46,049 nucleotides of DNA from Lentzea californiensis (lineage in GTDB: Bacteria > Actinomycetota > Actinomycetes > Mycobacteriales > Pseudonocardiaceae). The translations under genes and the position numbers were made by a program. This document shows positions 36,701-44,911 of this stretch, one piece after another; the stretch's first letter is position 1, and each line of letters opens with the position of its first letter. Below the pieces are notes generated by a model. That model had not been told where the DNA came from. It saw only the letters and a program-made list of their open reading frames with translations, and ran no database searches. The DNA is taken from NCBI RefSeq assembly GCF_024648825.1, contig NZ_JANBBE010000023.1, positions 1 through 46,049 on the forward strand, written 5' to 3'.

Positions 36701-38127
36701 CGGCCCGCCTGGTTGAGGGTGATGCCCGCCCACTGCGGGTTGGGACAGGCACTGCCGGGATAGCTGTAGGCGTAGGAGAAACTCGCTGATCCCACCAGTG
36801 CGCCATACCCCGGGCCGGGGAAACCCGCGATCCCGTTCGCCGACCACGGCTGCGTGACCTGGTAGACGTTCACGTCCCTGGCATCGCACGAATAGGAGTG
36901 GATGTTAGCCAGCCACAGCTGCGCGCCCAGGACGTACTGGCCGGCGAAGCGCGACGAGACGCTGCCGAAGTTCAGGTAGGTCGCGGCCTTGTTGCCGCCG
37001 CCATCCCACGTGCCCGCGCGGAGTTCGGCCATCGTGTGCTGCGGCGTCACGAAACCGGTCTGCACGAACGTCGATGAGTCGGCGTTCTGGTCCTCGACGC
37101 TCGGGTCGACCTTGATCGGGAAGACGCGGGCGGGGTCGTTGACCCAGGCCTTGTCGATGCTGACGTGCAGCACTGTCTTGCCATCGCGTTCGTTCAGTGA
37201 GTACTTCACGCCTGCGGAGTAGGCTCCGGTGCCGGCTTGTGGGAAAGCCGAGTCCTCCATGAAGCCGTGCGGGATCTGCGCCTTCACCACACCGGCTGAG
37301 TCCTTGAACTGGACCACGCCCTTGTCGTCGAGCGAGGCGGTCAAGCCCTTGAGCTCCAAGGGGAAGTCCCACTCAGTGGGCGCATCCTTCGACTTCAGGA
37401 CGATGGTTTCCTTGATGCCCGTCGTGGTCGACTGCAGCTCGACGTCGGAGTGCGCGCGAACGTCGGCGTAATTGATCAAATCGCCGTCCCGGCTACCCGC
37501 GACCGGCGCGGCGCCCGCCACCCCGAAGCCGACCGAAATGCCGTCCTTGACGCGGTACTCGCCCAGCGCCTTGGAGTCGGCCTTCTTGGCGAAGCGGTGG
37601 CCGATCGCACCGGCCTTGTTGCGCACCACTCCCCCGTCGTCCACCAGGGTTGTGTCGATCGGCTCCCACTTGCCGTCAGGCGTGCGGAAGAACTCGGGCT
37701 GCGCACTGATCTGAGCGGTCTTCGTGCCGTCGGGATTGGCGTACACCCTGGTTCGGGCATCGCGCTCGCCGACGATCTCCTTGCTGAACCTAGGGTCGAA
37801 CGACTCCGTAGCGACGGTCGGCTGCGCCCCGGTCTTCACCTCGGTGCGAGGCTGCTTCGGCATCGTCCGCGGTGCCTGGCTCTTCGGCTCAGGCACGCGC
37901 TCACGCTGTCTGGCCTTGCCGCCGGTGTCCTCCGTAGAGGCCCGGTGCGACCTGCCCTCTGCGGTTCCCTCCGGTTGCTCAGGAACGGCGCCCACAGGCT
38001 TGCCCTGCGCATATGCGGGCGGCGCGGCCGGAAGCGTCGGCGACACGGTGGCGACTACCAGCAAGATCACCAAAACACGCATGGTGGTACGTCTCAGGCG
38101 AGCAGGCACCATCAGCCGACCGGACAT
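27787..38127 (-). CDS. giant secreted RHS/YD-repeat polymorphic toxin with colicin-type HNH DNase tip
   Basis: 3,446 residues. Order: signal peptide (MRVLVILLVVATVSPTL), a charged low-complexity region, a DNRLRE-type domain (about 370-525), Ig-like segments, a YD-repeat region from about 790, three LamG-like inserts (around 1050, 1330 and 1560, each with a (L/S)xxWFxTxSxxGG element), a long YD-repeat shell, and the RHS core end ARWYTPGTGTFASRD..YLYGAGDPLNMTDPTG (about 3010-3056). Then come a membrane-like helix, a proline-rich linker and the toxin tip. The tip (about 3330-3446) aligns with colicin E9 DNase: IPGQVAKVLEGRSFDSFNDF, QQYGGQKRYVLHH, GGVYDLNNI, TPRYH. His3408, His3409 and His3433 match E9 H102, H103 and H127. 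At the E9 E100 and H131 positions there are Val and Leu. The immunity gene overlaps its stop. Confidence 0.88.
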   Translation of the reverse strand: MSGRLMVPARLRRTTMRVLVILLVVATVSPTLPAAPPAYAQGKPVGAVPEQPEGTAEGRSHRASTEDTGGKARQRERVPEPKSQAPRTMPKQPRTEVKTGAQPTVATESFDPRFSKEIVGERDARTRVYANPDGTKTAQISAQPEFFRTPDGKWEPIDTTLVDDGGVVRNKAGAIGHRFAKKADSKALGEYRVKDGISVGFGVAGAAPVAGSRDGDLINYADVRAHSDVELQSTTTGIKETIVLKSKDAPTEWDFPLELKGLTASLDDKGVVQFKDSAGVVKAQIPHGFMEDSAFPQAGTGAYSAGVKYSLNERDGKTVLHVSIDKAWVNDPARVFPIKVDPSVEDQNADSSTFVQTGFVTPQHTMAELRAGTWDGGGNKAATYLNFGSVSSRFAGQYVLGAQLWLANIHSYSCDARDVNVYQVTQPWSANGIAGFPGPGYGALVGSASFSYAYSYPGSACPNPQWAGITLNQAGRDLVNSWVHGGANYGLTVRTSERDSYAWKKFASKNSANPPKLAVTYSPYWATYQLPQGMTTPISSTQDGVMPVTVTNWGKDVWTSSNNYQLTYHLYDGNGVEQPQSMTYHVAMPYNVGYGQSATINMPIKKLPPGNWTIRFDMDKYGTTMFAWQGVPTSGTVAITIGDQYPIIDAMYPAPGEAVESLTPVLRFQGHDPDNYPSTGTAGRFWITDENDVQVADSNWVGDGQSSGFGGEVSWTVPAGTLKWGKTYKWSASIGSWGNNGPTVPAGTFTTAIRQPAVLSHAGAAAIEAGRGFDPVTRNYTTEAVDAVVKTVGPDLSVVRTYNSVDTRRNLAFGMGWSSRYDAGIEVDSDGTGNVVITYPDGQQVRFGRNNDGTYAPPPGRFATLTTHNGGWKLIDKSAMSYVFDSAGKLTSLTDNFGRAVNLTYTAGKLASATNVQGGRSLTFQWTGDHVTSVSTDPTGGTGTQLIWNYTYDGDLLTKVCDPANACTDYAYTPAPSYQGDLLPRADEYLLLNDAGSGTTAANQISGHAGATYTNVTASSDNPFGPGGTGSAVFNGTSSVVKSTGAPLAQSVGYNDFLTISAWFKTTSAGGVLIGNSIGAFGAANPQNVLPVVYIGKDGRLHDSLGTVSPHPVTDGKWHHVDLTLDGYDGTSAELRLDGEWIGERDNAFTLGTTTNVFIGGGLAKQAWPSAPTGTWSYFKGQIAHFSVAEGMSSPYTWSDVGASLKLKSVTAPGGRVTSEVRYQDYGVGRISYLDDRNGGTWWAADPDTDSGTDHWLDQEQSEYYFRAYQGTESGWFGDETAPSTTRGLQPYLWHDDWGSTQPGPFGEAAATFPRNYSTVGDYSVSGTRAASIELWFKTSSADGGALIGTGRSRSNTLSEDSVPVLYVGVDGKLRGRAPDGQMNMITSAGAVNDGNWHHVVLSTSDSGQALYLDGAAVGTLPAAVWDVHEQLHVGWATTDESEWPAEPVDGDARFQGSLTHLSTYRRALTPAQVSAHYAARTSQETYKNAVRADVPNGFYSYGAGDVVADPQVGHATFTDVQLDAKMMTRNGTSGTFNGMSSHVKLPDWQLNGRVQQTTDLWFNTSSTAGGVLVGTADRAIGDGTPQAGHAVLYLGTDGKLRGSYGSAGTPLSTVEAVNDGQWHHVALVGLGTSQVLYLDGKVVGHLNGTYADDEKFVYAGAGWLGAVTHPNRPADDWGRFNGTISNLAFQSRSFTGPEVMARQRAGKGDKHEVRTGGPNGRAVYGFDHANGDRLIYKSDPNGDMQYFDYDARGFMSKTTDANGNTITTGHDDRGNLVSQSTCRTPTQCNTAYYSYFLNTSDPTDPRNDLLLTSRDARSASKDDTSFLTTYAYTDQGDVESVRGPSTAAAPEGAATTNQYTTGSEAVPAFSGTGTQPPGLLKSTTNAANGVTSFAYNRLGDLVETVDPAGKVTRYAYDGIGRPVSETVLSSALPGDSVTTTTTYDGASRPLTTTGPPTTDAVSGTAHRLRITNTYNPDGTLASRKLEDVAGNDAARTMSYTYDDRGRVATVTDPENAVTAYFYDSSGNVTKTVDALAHETEFTYTPTNQPATIVVKGFNGDGQPARDVTFESRAYDPAGRLASVTDAMGRTTAYKYFDDGLVSSTVRTGFRNPDGSRRDITLSTHAYDGAGNEIRTEKAGVVTEREFDAAGNPVRVVADPAGAARSTDIAYDVLNNPVTVTRTDTAGTGTEVTEFGYDAVSRPIREAVRNGAETLATTSIVDQAGLPISSTDPRGNAAGATASQFRTDFAVDAYGRVVTQTSPPVSVESAGGAAVVTRPVTTLGYNTFGEAVSVKDPNGKISTSEYDKAGRQTSTTRPAYTAPGGTAVTSVTATVYDKLGRPTSVTDAALGVTGYEYDVLGNLTKRTDPVVGTDPAGVSTFRYTPLGELLGTTGATGAVVSSTFDDLGREVTSTVHERFPAPGRNLTTTTTYNDTGTIASVKAPNNAVTMHGYNGLGELTSTKDPAGKTTSVVRDFAGRVTRSTDPLGLKVDTAYDPAGRAIGTTWRDAAGQALRSTSAGYDAAGNTTSMTDPLATTTTRQWNALNQLVSETEPVSASATITIGFGYDAAGNQTRRTDGKGYVTTTTFNSWNLPESVIEPSTTMHPAASSRTWTTSYDAMGRPVRLALPGSVVRVRTYDALGNLTKETGTGTAASTQDRVLGYDRASRLTSASAGTGTNTYTYDDRGNLLTMAGPSGTGSYTYDDAARLTQRVDAAGATAYTYDPAGRIKTAADPRTGSTSTYTRDDAGRPTTIGYGTGNGSRVYTYDDLNRVVTDTVKNPAGQTGASIAYGYDNADRLTSKTTTGMAAAGTNTYGYDKANRLTSWDNGTNQVAYTWDDNGNRLTAGAVSATYDQRNRLLTSAGTSFDYSARGTLQSSTTSGTTVNHGYDAFDRLVTDGSATYTYDALDRRIGTGFAYSDTGNNLAADGTGTYSRLPDGDLLGITQGSTSALTYTDQHTDLVGTYTAAGVVSSSAAYTPHGEVIGRTGITHSLGYESGWTDPSTGRVNRAARWYTPGTGTFASRDDISGPGGLGHSAYNRYLYGAGDPLNMTDPTGHFNVGGFLRNAANWTRVAVSAAQTVAITAGALAAVGTFAVMAAPYVLVGAAVMAATMYLGAGTASAPTRRPNPTPRPSDRPGSTQEPSCRVGAAGCGGRDPGPMCTGSSCRVTPPGTTPTTGWRPGPCSVTPCRVPPVGPTKEELDEIAARAQVLKNALTPLVKPPSGVTLSPEIDKLINDATTVVMTVVGGQTAAQGEVESTPGVGPRPGVTAPAQGKLTNSCQHGGYQRPDYSSGGLFRGAQIWSECDVKARDRGGVATMDKRLPDVDGMWLRGSHGNAARIPGQVAKVLEGRSFDSFNDFRRAFWQAVAADASLAAPFGTRNLSRMADGNAPFVHASQQYGGQKRYVLHHLQPIQHEGGVYDLNNIIVATPRYHAEVLSPKYHYGSG

Positions 38128-38283
38128 CGCAGATCCCCCAGAGGCTCAGACCGTCCGCGGAATATTCAGTCACCGGCTCGCGCTGGTCAATACCCAGCAT
38201 CCTGTGTTCGAAAGCACAAGACCCGCGCGTACCGATCAGGCATCATCAACGTCCCCGCGCCCGTCGAGAGGACTCCAGGCACC

Positions 38284-38688
38284 ATGCTCCGCCTACCCCA
38301 CTTGGCCTGTGCCCTCTTGTTTCTGCTCACCTCGACCGCGTGCACGTCCGACGAGCCCGCACCGCCCTCGGTGACCCGCACGGTTGCCCCACCGCTGAAC
38401 CAAACGGGTCCGAACACTCCCGACCAGCGCCCGGTGACCGCGATCCAGATCGATCACCGCACAGGCAAGACCACCGTTAACGGCAGCACCTCGCTCACCC
38501 AAGGCACGGTGGTCGACCTCACCGTGCTGTCCGATCTGGACGATCAGGTGACGATCGAGGTTCTGCAGCTGAGCACAACGCTGACCGGCGGTTCAGCGCG
38601 ACTGCAATTCACCGCGACCACGCCGGGAACGTTCCCGATCCGTTTGCGCGACAACAAAATTGAGCTGGCAACACTTAAGGTCACCTAG
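38284..38688 (+). CDS. small lipoprotein of unknown function
   Basis: A 134-residue product with a lipoprotein signal: MLRLPHLACALLFLLTSTAC, with the lipobox cysteine at residue 20, then a proline/threonine-rich spacer. The mature domain is beta-rich (VDLTVLSDLDDQVTIEVL, FTATTPGTFPIRLRDNKIEL), resembling cupredoxin-like or Ig-like extracellular domains without visible metal ligands. It is transcribed away from the RHS toxin gene across 156 bases, so the two may share a regulatory region. A role in toxin display is possible but unsupported. Confidence 0.72.
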   Translation: MLRLPHLACALLFLLTSTACTSDEPAPPSVTRTVAPPLNQTGPNTPDQRPVTAIQIDHRTGKTTVNGSTSLTQGTVVDLTVLSDLDDQVTIEVLQLSTTLTGGSARLQFTATTPGTFPIRLRDNKIELATLKVT

Positions 38689-38726
38689 AATAGGCGAGCA
38701 CGCTGCGATGTGCCGTTGCCGGGACA

Positions 38727-39743
38727 CTAAATGTCCAAGCGAAAATCTTCAATCTTCTGTTGTATCAACAACTCTGGCGGATCGCCGTCTGACCGGTTGG
38801 TGAGCATCTGAACAAGATCGGCATCGTTCAGCACGAGGATCATCTTGTCGTGCATCATCCACTGTTCGCGACGCACGTACAGGGCCGACTTATCCCCTCC
38901 TGTGCGCGTGATGATGATTCCGAACAAGCCGGTGCCGTGGCGCGACAGGTAGTTCGCCATCTGAAGAACCTGGTTCTTACTCACGTTGCTGGCGAAGTTC
39001 TTCGCGTCAACAACGACGTGATCGGCTCGGTACGCCTGGCGCAGGTGGTACCAAAAACCTTCTGTGCTGTAGTTCGGCATGATGATGTCGCGACGGTTGA
39101 TCTTGGCCGCATTCGCGTCTTCCCACCTACCTCGGTTGAGCGGAGGACTGAATAGGTGGTCCAGAATGTCCAGGCAGACTCGCTGGTAGGGACTCCACTG
39201 ACTGCGCCCGGCCGGGATCTGCTGCAGCCTGGTAACCAGTTCCTCTTCAGCGCTTTGCAGGATGTCCGGCTTCCTGCCGTCGCGCGTATCGCGATCTCTA
39301 CGGCCGAGGTCAACTGGGCCCAGAATCTCCATCGCCCGTGCACCGAGTCCTACACGTTCAGCGGACTCGGCCATCCAGTACCGGTCGTACCCCGTTATGC
39401 CCTGATCGCCGAGATAGTCCAAGCTCGTGCTCGACAGCACACCGGGGGTCGCGAGCGCCAGCCGCGGCCGGCGTTGGAAGACCTTTGTGTACTCCTCACC
39501 GTACCGCTTGAGCTGCTCAACGGCCTCCTCGAGCCGAGTGTGCGTTTGCGGCGGGTTGTTCTTGACCTCGATCAGTAGATCGGTCGTACCACGGCGTTCA
39601 TCACCGCGCACCAACAGATCAACGCGTCGACGCGCGCTGGTGGCAAACCCGACCAACGGCATCGAGCCGCTCGCTTCGAACACCTCGGCCAGGAAGTTGG
39701 TGAGCTCAGATTCTGTAACCAGTGGACTGTGGTGCGACCTCAT
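38727..39743 (-). CDS. protein with two PD-(D/E)XK nuclease-like motifs
   Basis: A 338-residue product. Near the N-terminus: RRRVDLLV (Asp about 42) and DLLIEVKN (Glu about 59, Lys about 61), the D...ExK core. Near the C-terminus: INRRDIIMPN, HVVVDAKNF (a DxK variant) and a following helix with Gln (KNQVLQMANYL), then GLFGIIITR, as in restriction-endonuclease-like folds. Two complete nuclease-like cores in one chain suggest a pseudo-dimer or one active and one structural copy. No methyltransferase is adjacent, so it is not a classical restriction-modification system; a defence or Mrr-like role is possible. ATG 39743 has GGAG nine bases upstream and is preferred over an upstream TTG at 39758. 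Confidence 0.7.
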   Translation of the reverse strand: MRSHHSPLVTESELTNFLAEVFEASGSMPLVGFATSARRRVDLLVRGDERRGTTDLLIEVKNNPPQTHTRLEEAVEQLKRYGEEYTKVFQRRPRLALATPGVLSSTSLDYLGDQGITGYDRYWMAESAERVGLGARAMEILGPVDLGRRDRDTRDGRKPDILQSAEEELVTRLQQIPAGRSQWSPYQRVCLDILDHLFSPPLNRGRWEDANAAKINRRDIIMPNYSTEGFWYHLRQAYRADHVVVDAKNFASNVSKNQVLQMANYLSRHGTGLFGIIITRTGGDKSALYVRREQWMMHDKMILVLNDADLVQMLTNRSDGDPPELLIQQKIEDFRLDI

Positions 39744-39895
39744 GATGATTGGCTCCAAAACCCGACGCGAACGCTATCGTGTGGAACCGAACGTTACCAA
39801 CGAAACCTTGGCCGCATCAGATCCTCAACACCAACGTGATCTTGTTGAGACAGCACAACAAGAAGGCAAGCGGACGGCCAGCTAGGCAGCCAGTG

Positions 39896-41274
<1,379 letters not shown>

Positions 41275-42316
41275 GCGGAGTGCCGAGACGTTCACCGGAG
41301 CCAAGGAAAAGCTCAAGGAGATCCAGCGCGAGTTGGACGACGGGCTGCCCGCCACGCCTCACATGTACAAGGTCAGGGAGGCAGTCCAAGCGTTCCTGAA
41401 GTACGGATTGCGCAGGTGCAGCAAGGAGACGGTGAAGAACTACACCTACCTTGCTGCTGGCCACATCATCCCGAGCTTGGGTGAGCGCAACCTTCGTGAG
41501 TTGTCTGCTGACGAGGTGGACGACTGGTTGGAAGAACTCTCGCTCACGCTGTCCACGCGCACCCTGCGGTTGGTGCACTCGATTCTTAACCGCTCGGTGC
41601 GCATGGCGCAGAAGCGCGACAAGGTCAAGCGCAACGTCGTGCAGTTGTGTGAGGTGCCGAATGGTCAGGACGGACGTCCGTCGAAGTCGCTCACGTTCGC
41701 TCAGTTCGAAGCTGTGCTCAAAGCAGCCGAGAACTCGCCTCTGTACGCGTATGTCGTTCTGTCGCTGTTGATCGGTGCGCGTACCGAGGAACTGCGCGCG
41801 TTGACGTGGGATCACGTGGACCTGCTCGGCAAGCCGGACGTCGTCCCGGTGGTGCTGCCGGCGATTTCGGTGTGGCGGTCGGTGCGCGAGGGCGGCGATA
41901 CGAAGACCAGGAAGTCCCGGCGGACGCTGGCCATGCCGACGCGGTGTGTCGAGGCGCTGAAGGCGCACCGCGTCCAACAGGACGCCAGACGCAAGCTCGC
42001 AGGCAAGCGCTGGCAGGAACACGGCCTGGTGTTCGCCTCGGAGGTCGGTACGGAACTCGACTCGCACAACGTCCGGCGTTCGTTCCGCCGAGTCGTCAAG
42101 GCTGCTGGACTGGTCGGCAAGGACTGGACGCCTCGGGAGATGCGGCACAGCTTCGTGTCCGTGCTCTCAGCCTCCGGCGTGAAGATCGAGGACATCGCTC
42201 GCCTGGTCGGCCACAGCAGCACGACGGTCACCGAGACCGTGTACCGCCACCAGATCGTGCCCGTCATGCAGGAGGGCGCAACGGTGATGGACGGCATCTT
42301 TCCCGCGACCGGTTAG

Positions 42317-42397
42317 AACTGTTGTCACTCAGTTAGTCACGCACACAGCCTGGTGAGACGACGCAAGATCGAAAGCATGATCAAAGGCTGAAAAGAA
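42317..42397. repeat. short repeats between int and att, shared with the left flank
   Basis: GTTGTCACTCAGTTAGTCAC (42321-42340) closely resembles GTTGTAGTCACTCGCTTAGT (about 795-814), followed there by CACTCA. The right copy follows an integrase gene; the left copy lies just outside the left att core, where another element's int-proximal end would be. These are candidate arm-type sites. Confidence 0.45.
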
Positions 42398-42441
42398 AAA
42401 GACCCGCTGACCAGGCTTTATGCCTTAATCAGCGGGTCTTT
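42398..42441. terminator. bidirectional terminator next to the right att site
   Basis: A perfect 13-bp stem AAAGACCCGCTGA/TCAGCGGGTCTTT with an inner AGGC/GCCT stem and A/T runs on both sides (AAAAGAAAAA before, CTTTT after). It can terminate the integrase transcript from the left and anything reading leftward through the tRNA fragment. Confidence 0.8.
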
Positions 42442-42490
42442 TCGACCGTCGGGACGACAGGATTTGAACCTGCGACCCCTTGACCCCCAG
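42440..42490 (-). other. att site: 3' part of tRNA-Pro(GGG), right copy
   Basis: Identical over 51 bases to 872-922 in the same orientation. It contains the anticodon loop, anticodon 3' stem, T-arm and acceptor strand of tRNA-Pro(GGG). To the right the sequence continues GACGTACAGG, which is not the anticodon 5' stem, so the tRNA is incomplete here too. The expected intact gene (acceptor start CGGGACG) should lie further right, beyond a second element. Confidence 0.9.
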
Positions 42491-42605
42491 GACGTACAGG
42501 CGCTCTGACCTGTGAAAACAGTCGACTCCACGAGAAGCTGATTAGTCGGCTCTTGCTGTTTTCTCTCCTGTTGCTGATCTTCTGGTCCACACCTGGTCCA
42601 CAACG

Positions 42606-43097
42606 TCACCTGCGGCGTCTTCCAAGGGTGGGCAGACCGCCCGAGACGGTTCGAACGCTGTTGGACTCTTCCTCACGCACGCGAACCGTCACATCACTGA
42701 CCTGCGGTGGCTCCTCTACACGCTCCAGCGTTGGCACTGCGCCCCCTTCCGCGTCCAGCACCACCGAGGCAGAGGCCCTGCATACCTCCGTGGACTCGGG
42801 GATCGGATGGGAATAGAGCCGTCCCGTGCGTCGGTTTGCTCGCGTCTTCGCGCCACACTGCGAGCACTCGAACTCAACGGAGTCGGGGTTTCGGAACCCT
42901 TGACGCAGCTCGGGTACGAAGGTCTCGTCAGGCTCCAAGACCATGGCCCCAGACGCCGCGCATTCGGCTGTTCCATCTGGTTGCTTGTGAACGTTGAGCC
43001 GCCCCGTTCGCCGATTCGCGAAGGTCCTTCGTCCACAGGCCGAGCACACATGATCAATGGCGTAGGGGCTGCGTCCGTTTGAAGCCATGCGATCCAT
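42606..43097 (-). CDS. protein with two tandem CX2CX15HX8C zinc-finger-like repeats
   Basis: A 163-residue product. Two repeats have identical ligand spacing: CSACGRRTFANRRTGRLNVH followed by eight residues and Cys, and CSQCGAKTRANRRTGRLYSH followed by eight residues and Cys. The shared core ANRRTGRL between the cysteine pair and the histidine is basic, suggesting nucleic-acid binding. The C-terminal 50 residues are acidic then basic (RVREEESNSV, LGRRRR). I know of no named family with this spacing. It lies immediately beyond the right att core and so probably belongs to the neighbouring element. Confidence 0.62.
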   Translation of the reverse strand: MDRMASNGRSPYAIDHVCSACGRRTFANRRTGRLNVHKQPDGTAECAASGAMVLEPDETFVPELRQGFRNPDSVEFECSQCGAKTRANRRTGRLYSHPIPESTEVCRASASVVLDAEGGAVPTLERVEEPPQVSDVTVRVREEESNSVRTVSGGLPTLGRRRR

Positions 43098-43469
43098 GGT
43101 GAGCCACGATGCGCGGTTGCGCTAGAAGCCCTGCGATGCACCTCTGGGTTTCCCACATCGGAATGCTTCAACATGGGGGGTGATCACCAGCCGGTCGCCG
43201 TCCAGAGCCCCGAACCGGCCGCGCGCAGCCGACTCTGCCAACGCGACCGGCAACGCCCCACAGGCCATCTCAGAGCGCTCTGAGATGGCCGCTCGCGGAC
43301 GAACGTCATGCAGCCAGGCGGAACATCTCGGTCGCGCTGTCGGCTGCGCGGCCGACAGCGGCCCGGTCGCGACCGAGCTGCGAAAACGTCGGTGACGCAA
43401 CACGCCCCGACAGGCGCCTCGGCTGCTCCACTCCGCCATGTTGGAGCAAAGACGAAGTCGCCTCGGTCG
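43098..43469. other. non-coding region with large palindromes, candidate origin or transfer site
   Basis: No frame is convincing. The region contains a perfect 28-bp palindrome (43263-43290, arm GGCCATCTCAGAGC) and, 45 bases further, a 10-bp perfect hairpin CGCTGTCGGC/GCCGACAGCG with loop TGCGCG (43335-43360). Dyad-rich non-coding segments on AICEs are typical of replication origins, oriT/clt sites or operators. Which applies cannot be told from the sequence alone. Confidence 0.45.
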
Positions 43470-44702
43470 TCACGTCGGTCGCCGGATGTCTCGCAGCTGC
43501 GCGAGGTACTCCTCCGCGGCTTCCTCCCCCGCGTACTGGTGCGTCAGCACGTCGGCGAGGTCCTGGGAAGCGATCGCCAGAGAGGGCAATGACTTTCGGT
43601 CGCCGGATAGCGCACGGCGGCCGTGGTCGAGTGCCTCATCGAGGTCGCCCTGGCGGGCTGCCGTCACTCCAAGAGTGATCTGCGCTTCGGCGATGCGCAT
43701 CGGCGCCCGCGCTTTGCCGGTGTAGTCGGTCGCGCCTCGGATCACCTCGTCCGCAAGAGCCCTTGCCAGACGGTCGTTTCCGGTGTGGCGGTAACAGTCC
43801 ATCGCGTAGAAGTCGAACTTCAGCGGGTCCACCACGAAGTGGTTGTCGGTGTTCTCGGGGTACGGCATGCCATCCAACAGCACCCGACCGCGTTCGAGCG
43901 TTGTCGCCATCTCGTCTTGAAGTCCCATGCGCGCAAAGGCTTTCGCCTGCTGCGCTACCAGCTGGACTGCCACGCTGTGATTGCCCGCAGCGGCGATGCC
44001 GGCGTCGGCTGCGGCCAACACGCTTCGGTAGTCGTTCGAGGTCAGCGCGAACCAAGCGCGCATCTCGTGAGCCCACCCGAGAATGCCGGGGCTGCCAACG
44101 TCTTTGCCGAGACTCAGCGCCACCTGCCGAGTCGCTTCCGCAGCGCGCCTGTCCCCCAGGTCGTACTCCAGACATCCGACGAGCAGCGCCAGCCAGCCCG
44201 CAAGCTCCAAGGTGTCTCGCCGCTGCCTGAAACTCAACCGTTGTTCCTGCATCTCCACGATGCGGCGGAGCCACTGGCGCCCCTCGATAATGAGGTCCGC
44301 CGCTGGCTGGCTCGCGTACTCCGAACACAGCTTGTCGACCGTGATGCGCAAGCCGTCCATCGTGGCTTCTTTAAGGTCCGACACCTGCAACCGGCTGACG
44401 ATCTCCAGCGTGTCCATGCCCGTGACGGTGAGCAGGTCAGTGGCCGCCGGCCGCTCATCGGGAGGGAAGATCGCGGCAGTTACCGTGCCGAGGGCGCCCG
44501 CGATGAGCGGGGCGTAGCCGTCCTTGCGTGGTTTGTTGTCGCCGCGCTCCCAAGCCTTCCAGCGCCGCTCAAGGTGTTCGGATGCGGGCAGCTGTCGATC
44601 GGCGTGGCGACGCATGGCCTCAGCCGCGGCTACCTGGGACATGCCGCGTGCCTCGCGAAGTGCGCGAATGCGCCTCGCCCACTCCGGCAGCTGCTCACCC
44701 AT
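43470..44702 (-). CDS. XRE-family HTH regulator with TPR-like C-terminal region
   Basis: 410 residues. An N-terminal HTH (RIRALREARGMSQVAAAEAM) is followed by a KAWERGDNKPRK segment, then helical TPR-like repeats from about 140 to the end (LAGWLALLVGCLEYDLGDRR, MRAWFALTSNDYRSVLAAAD, RIAEAQITLGVTAARQGDLD). This layout is common in actinomycete regulators that respond to small peptides or partner proteins. ATG 44702 is chosen because GGGAG precedes it and the HTH starts directly after. Upstream lies the inverted repeat GTGTCAC/GTGACAC, a good candidate for its own operator. Confidence 0.8.
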   Translation of the reverse strand: MGEQLPEWARRIRALREARGMSQVAAAEAMRRHADRQLPASEHLERRWKAWERGDNKPRKDGYAPLIAGALGTVTAAIFPPDERPAATDLLTVTGMDTLEIVSRLQVSDLKEATMDGLRITVDKLCSEYASQPAADLIIEGRQWLRRIVEMQEQRLSFRQRRDTLELAGWLALLVGCLEYDLGDRRAAEATRQVALSLGKDVGSPGILGWAHEMRAWFALTSNDYRSVLAAADAGIAAAGNHSVAVQLVAQQAKAFARMGLQDEMATTLERGRVLLDGMPYPENTDNHFVVDPLKFDFYAMDCYRHTGNDRLARALADEVIRGATDYTGKARAPMRIAEAQITLGVTAARQGDLDEALDHGRRALSGDRKSLPSLAIASQDLADVLTHQYAGEEAAEEYLAQLRDIRRPT

Positions 44703-44768
44703 GCCCGCTCCCCTGCGATCGAGTGCCGTCTCCTCCGAGTGTGGCACCTGCGGGAGGGGACACAACCA

Positions 44769-44785
44769 GTGTCACGGGGTGACAC
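44769..44785. promoter_or_regulatory. inverted repeat operator GTGTCAC-GGG-GTGACAC
   Basis: Perfect 7-bp arms with a 3-bp spacer, about 67 bp before the start of the XRE-TPR gene. Further GTGAC half-sites follow at about 44809 and 44825. This is the normal size and position for an autoregulatory XRE operator. Confidence 0.55.
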
Positions 44786-44911
44786 AGCCATATCACCACG
44801 TTACGGAAGTGACCCCGCTCATGACACTGTGAAGTCGTTTGGTTTCGATGGAACGTAGTCAACGTGAATACAGCAACTACAGCCCACATCAGCACTCAGG
44901 AGCAGAGCGAG

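Noticed and set aside
38727..39743. Classical type II restriction-modification system
   Set aside because: No DNA methyltransferase gene lies nearby and the protein has two nuclease-like cores, so the label would be unsupported.
43122..43439. 105-codon minus-strand gene across the palindrome region
   Set aside because: The frame has mixed composition, no ribosome binding site and no recognised domain, and it spans the perfect 28-bp palindrome, so non-coding function is more likely.
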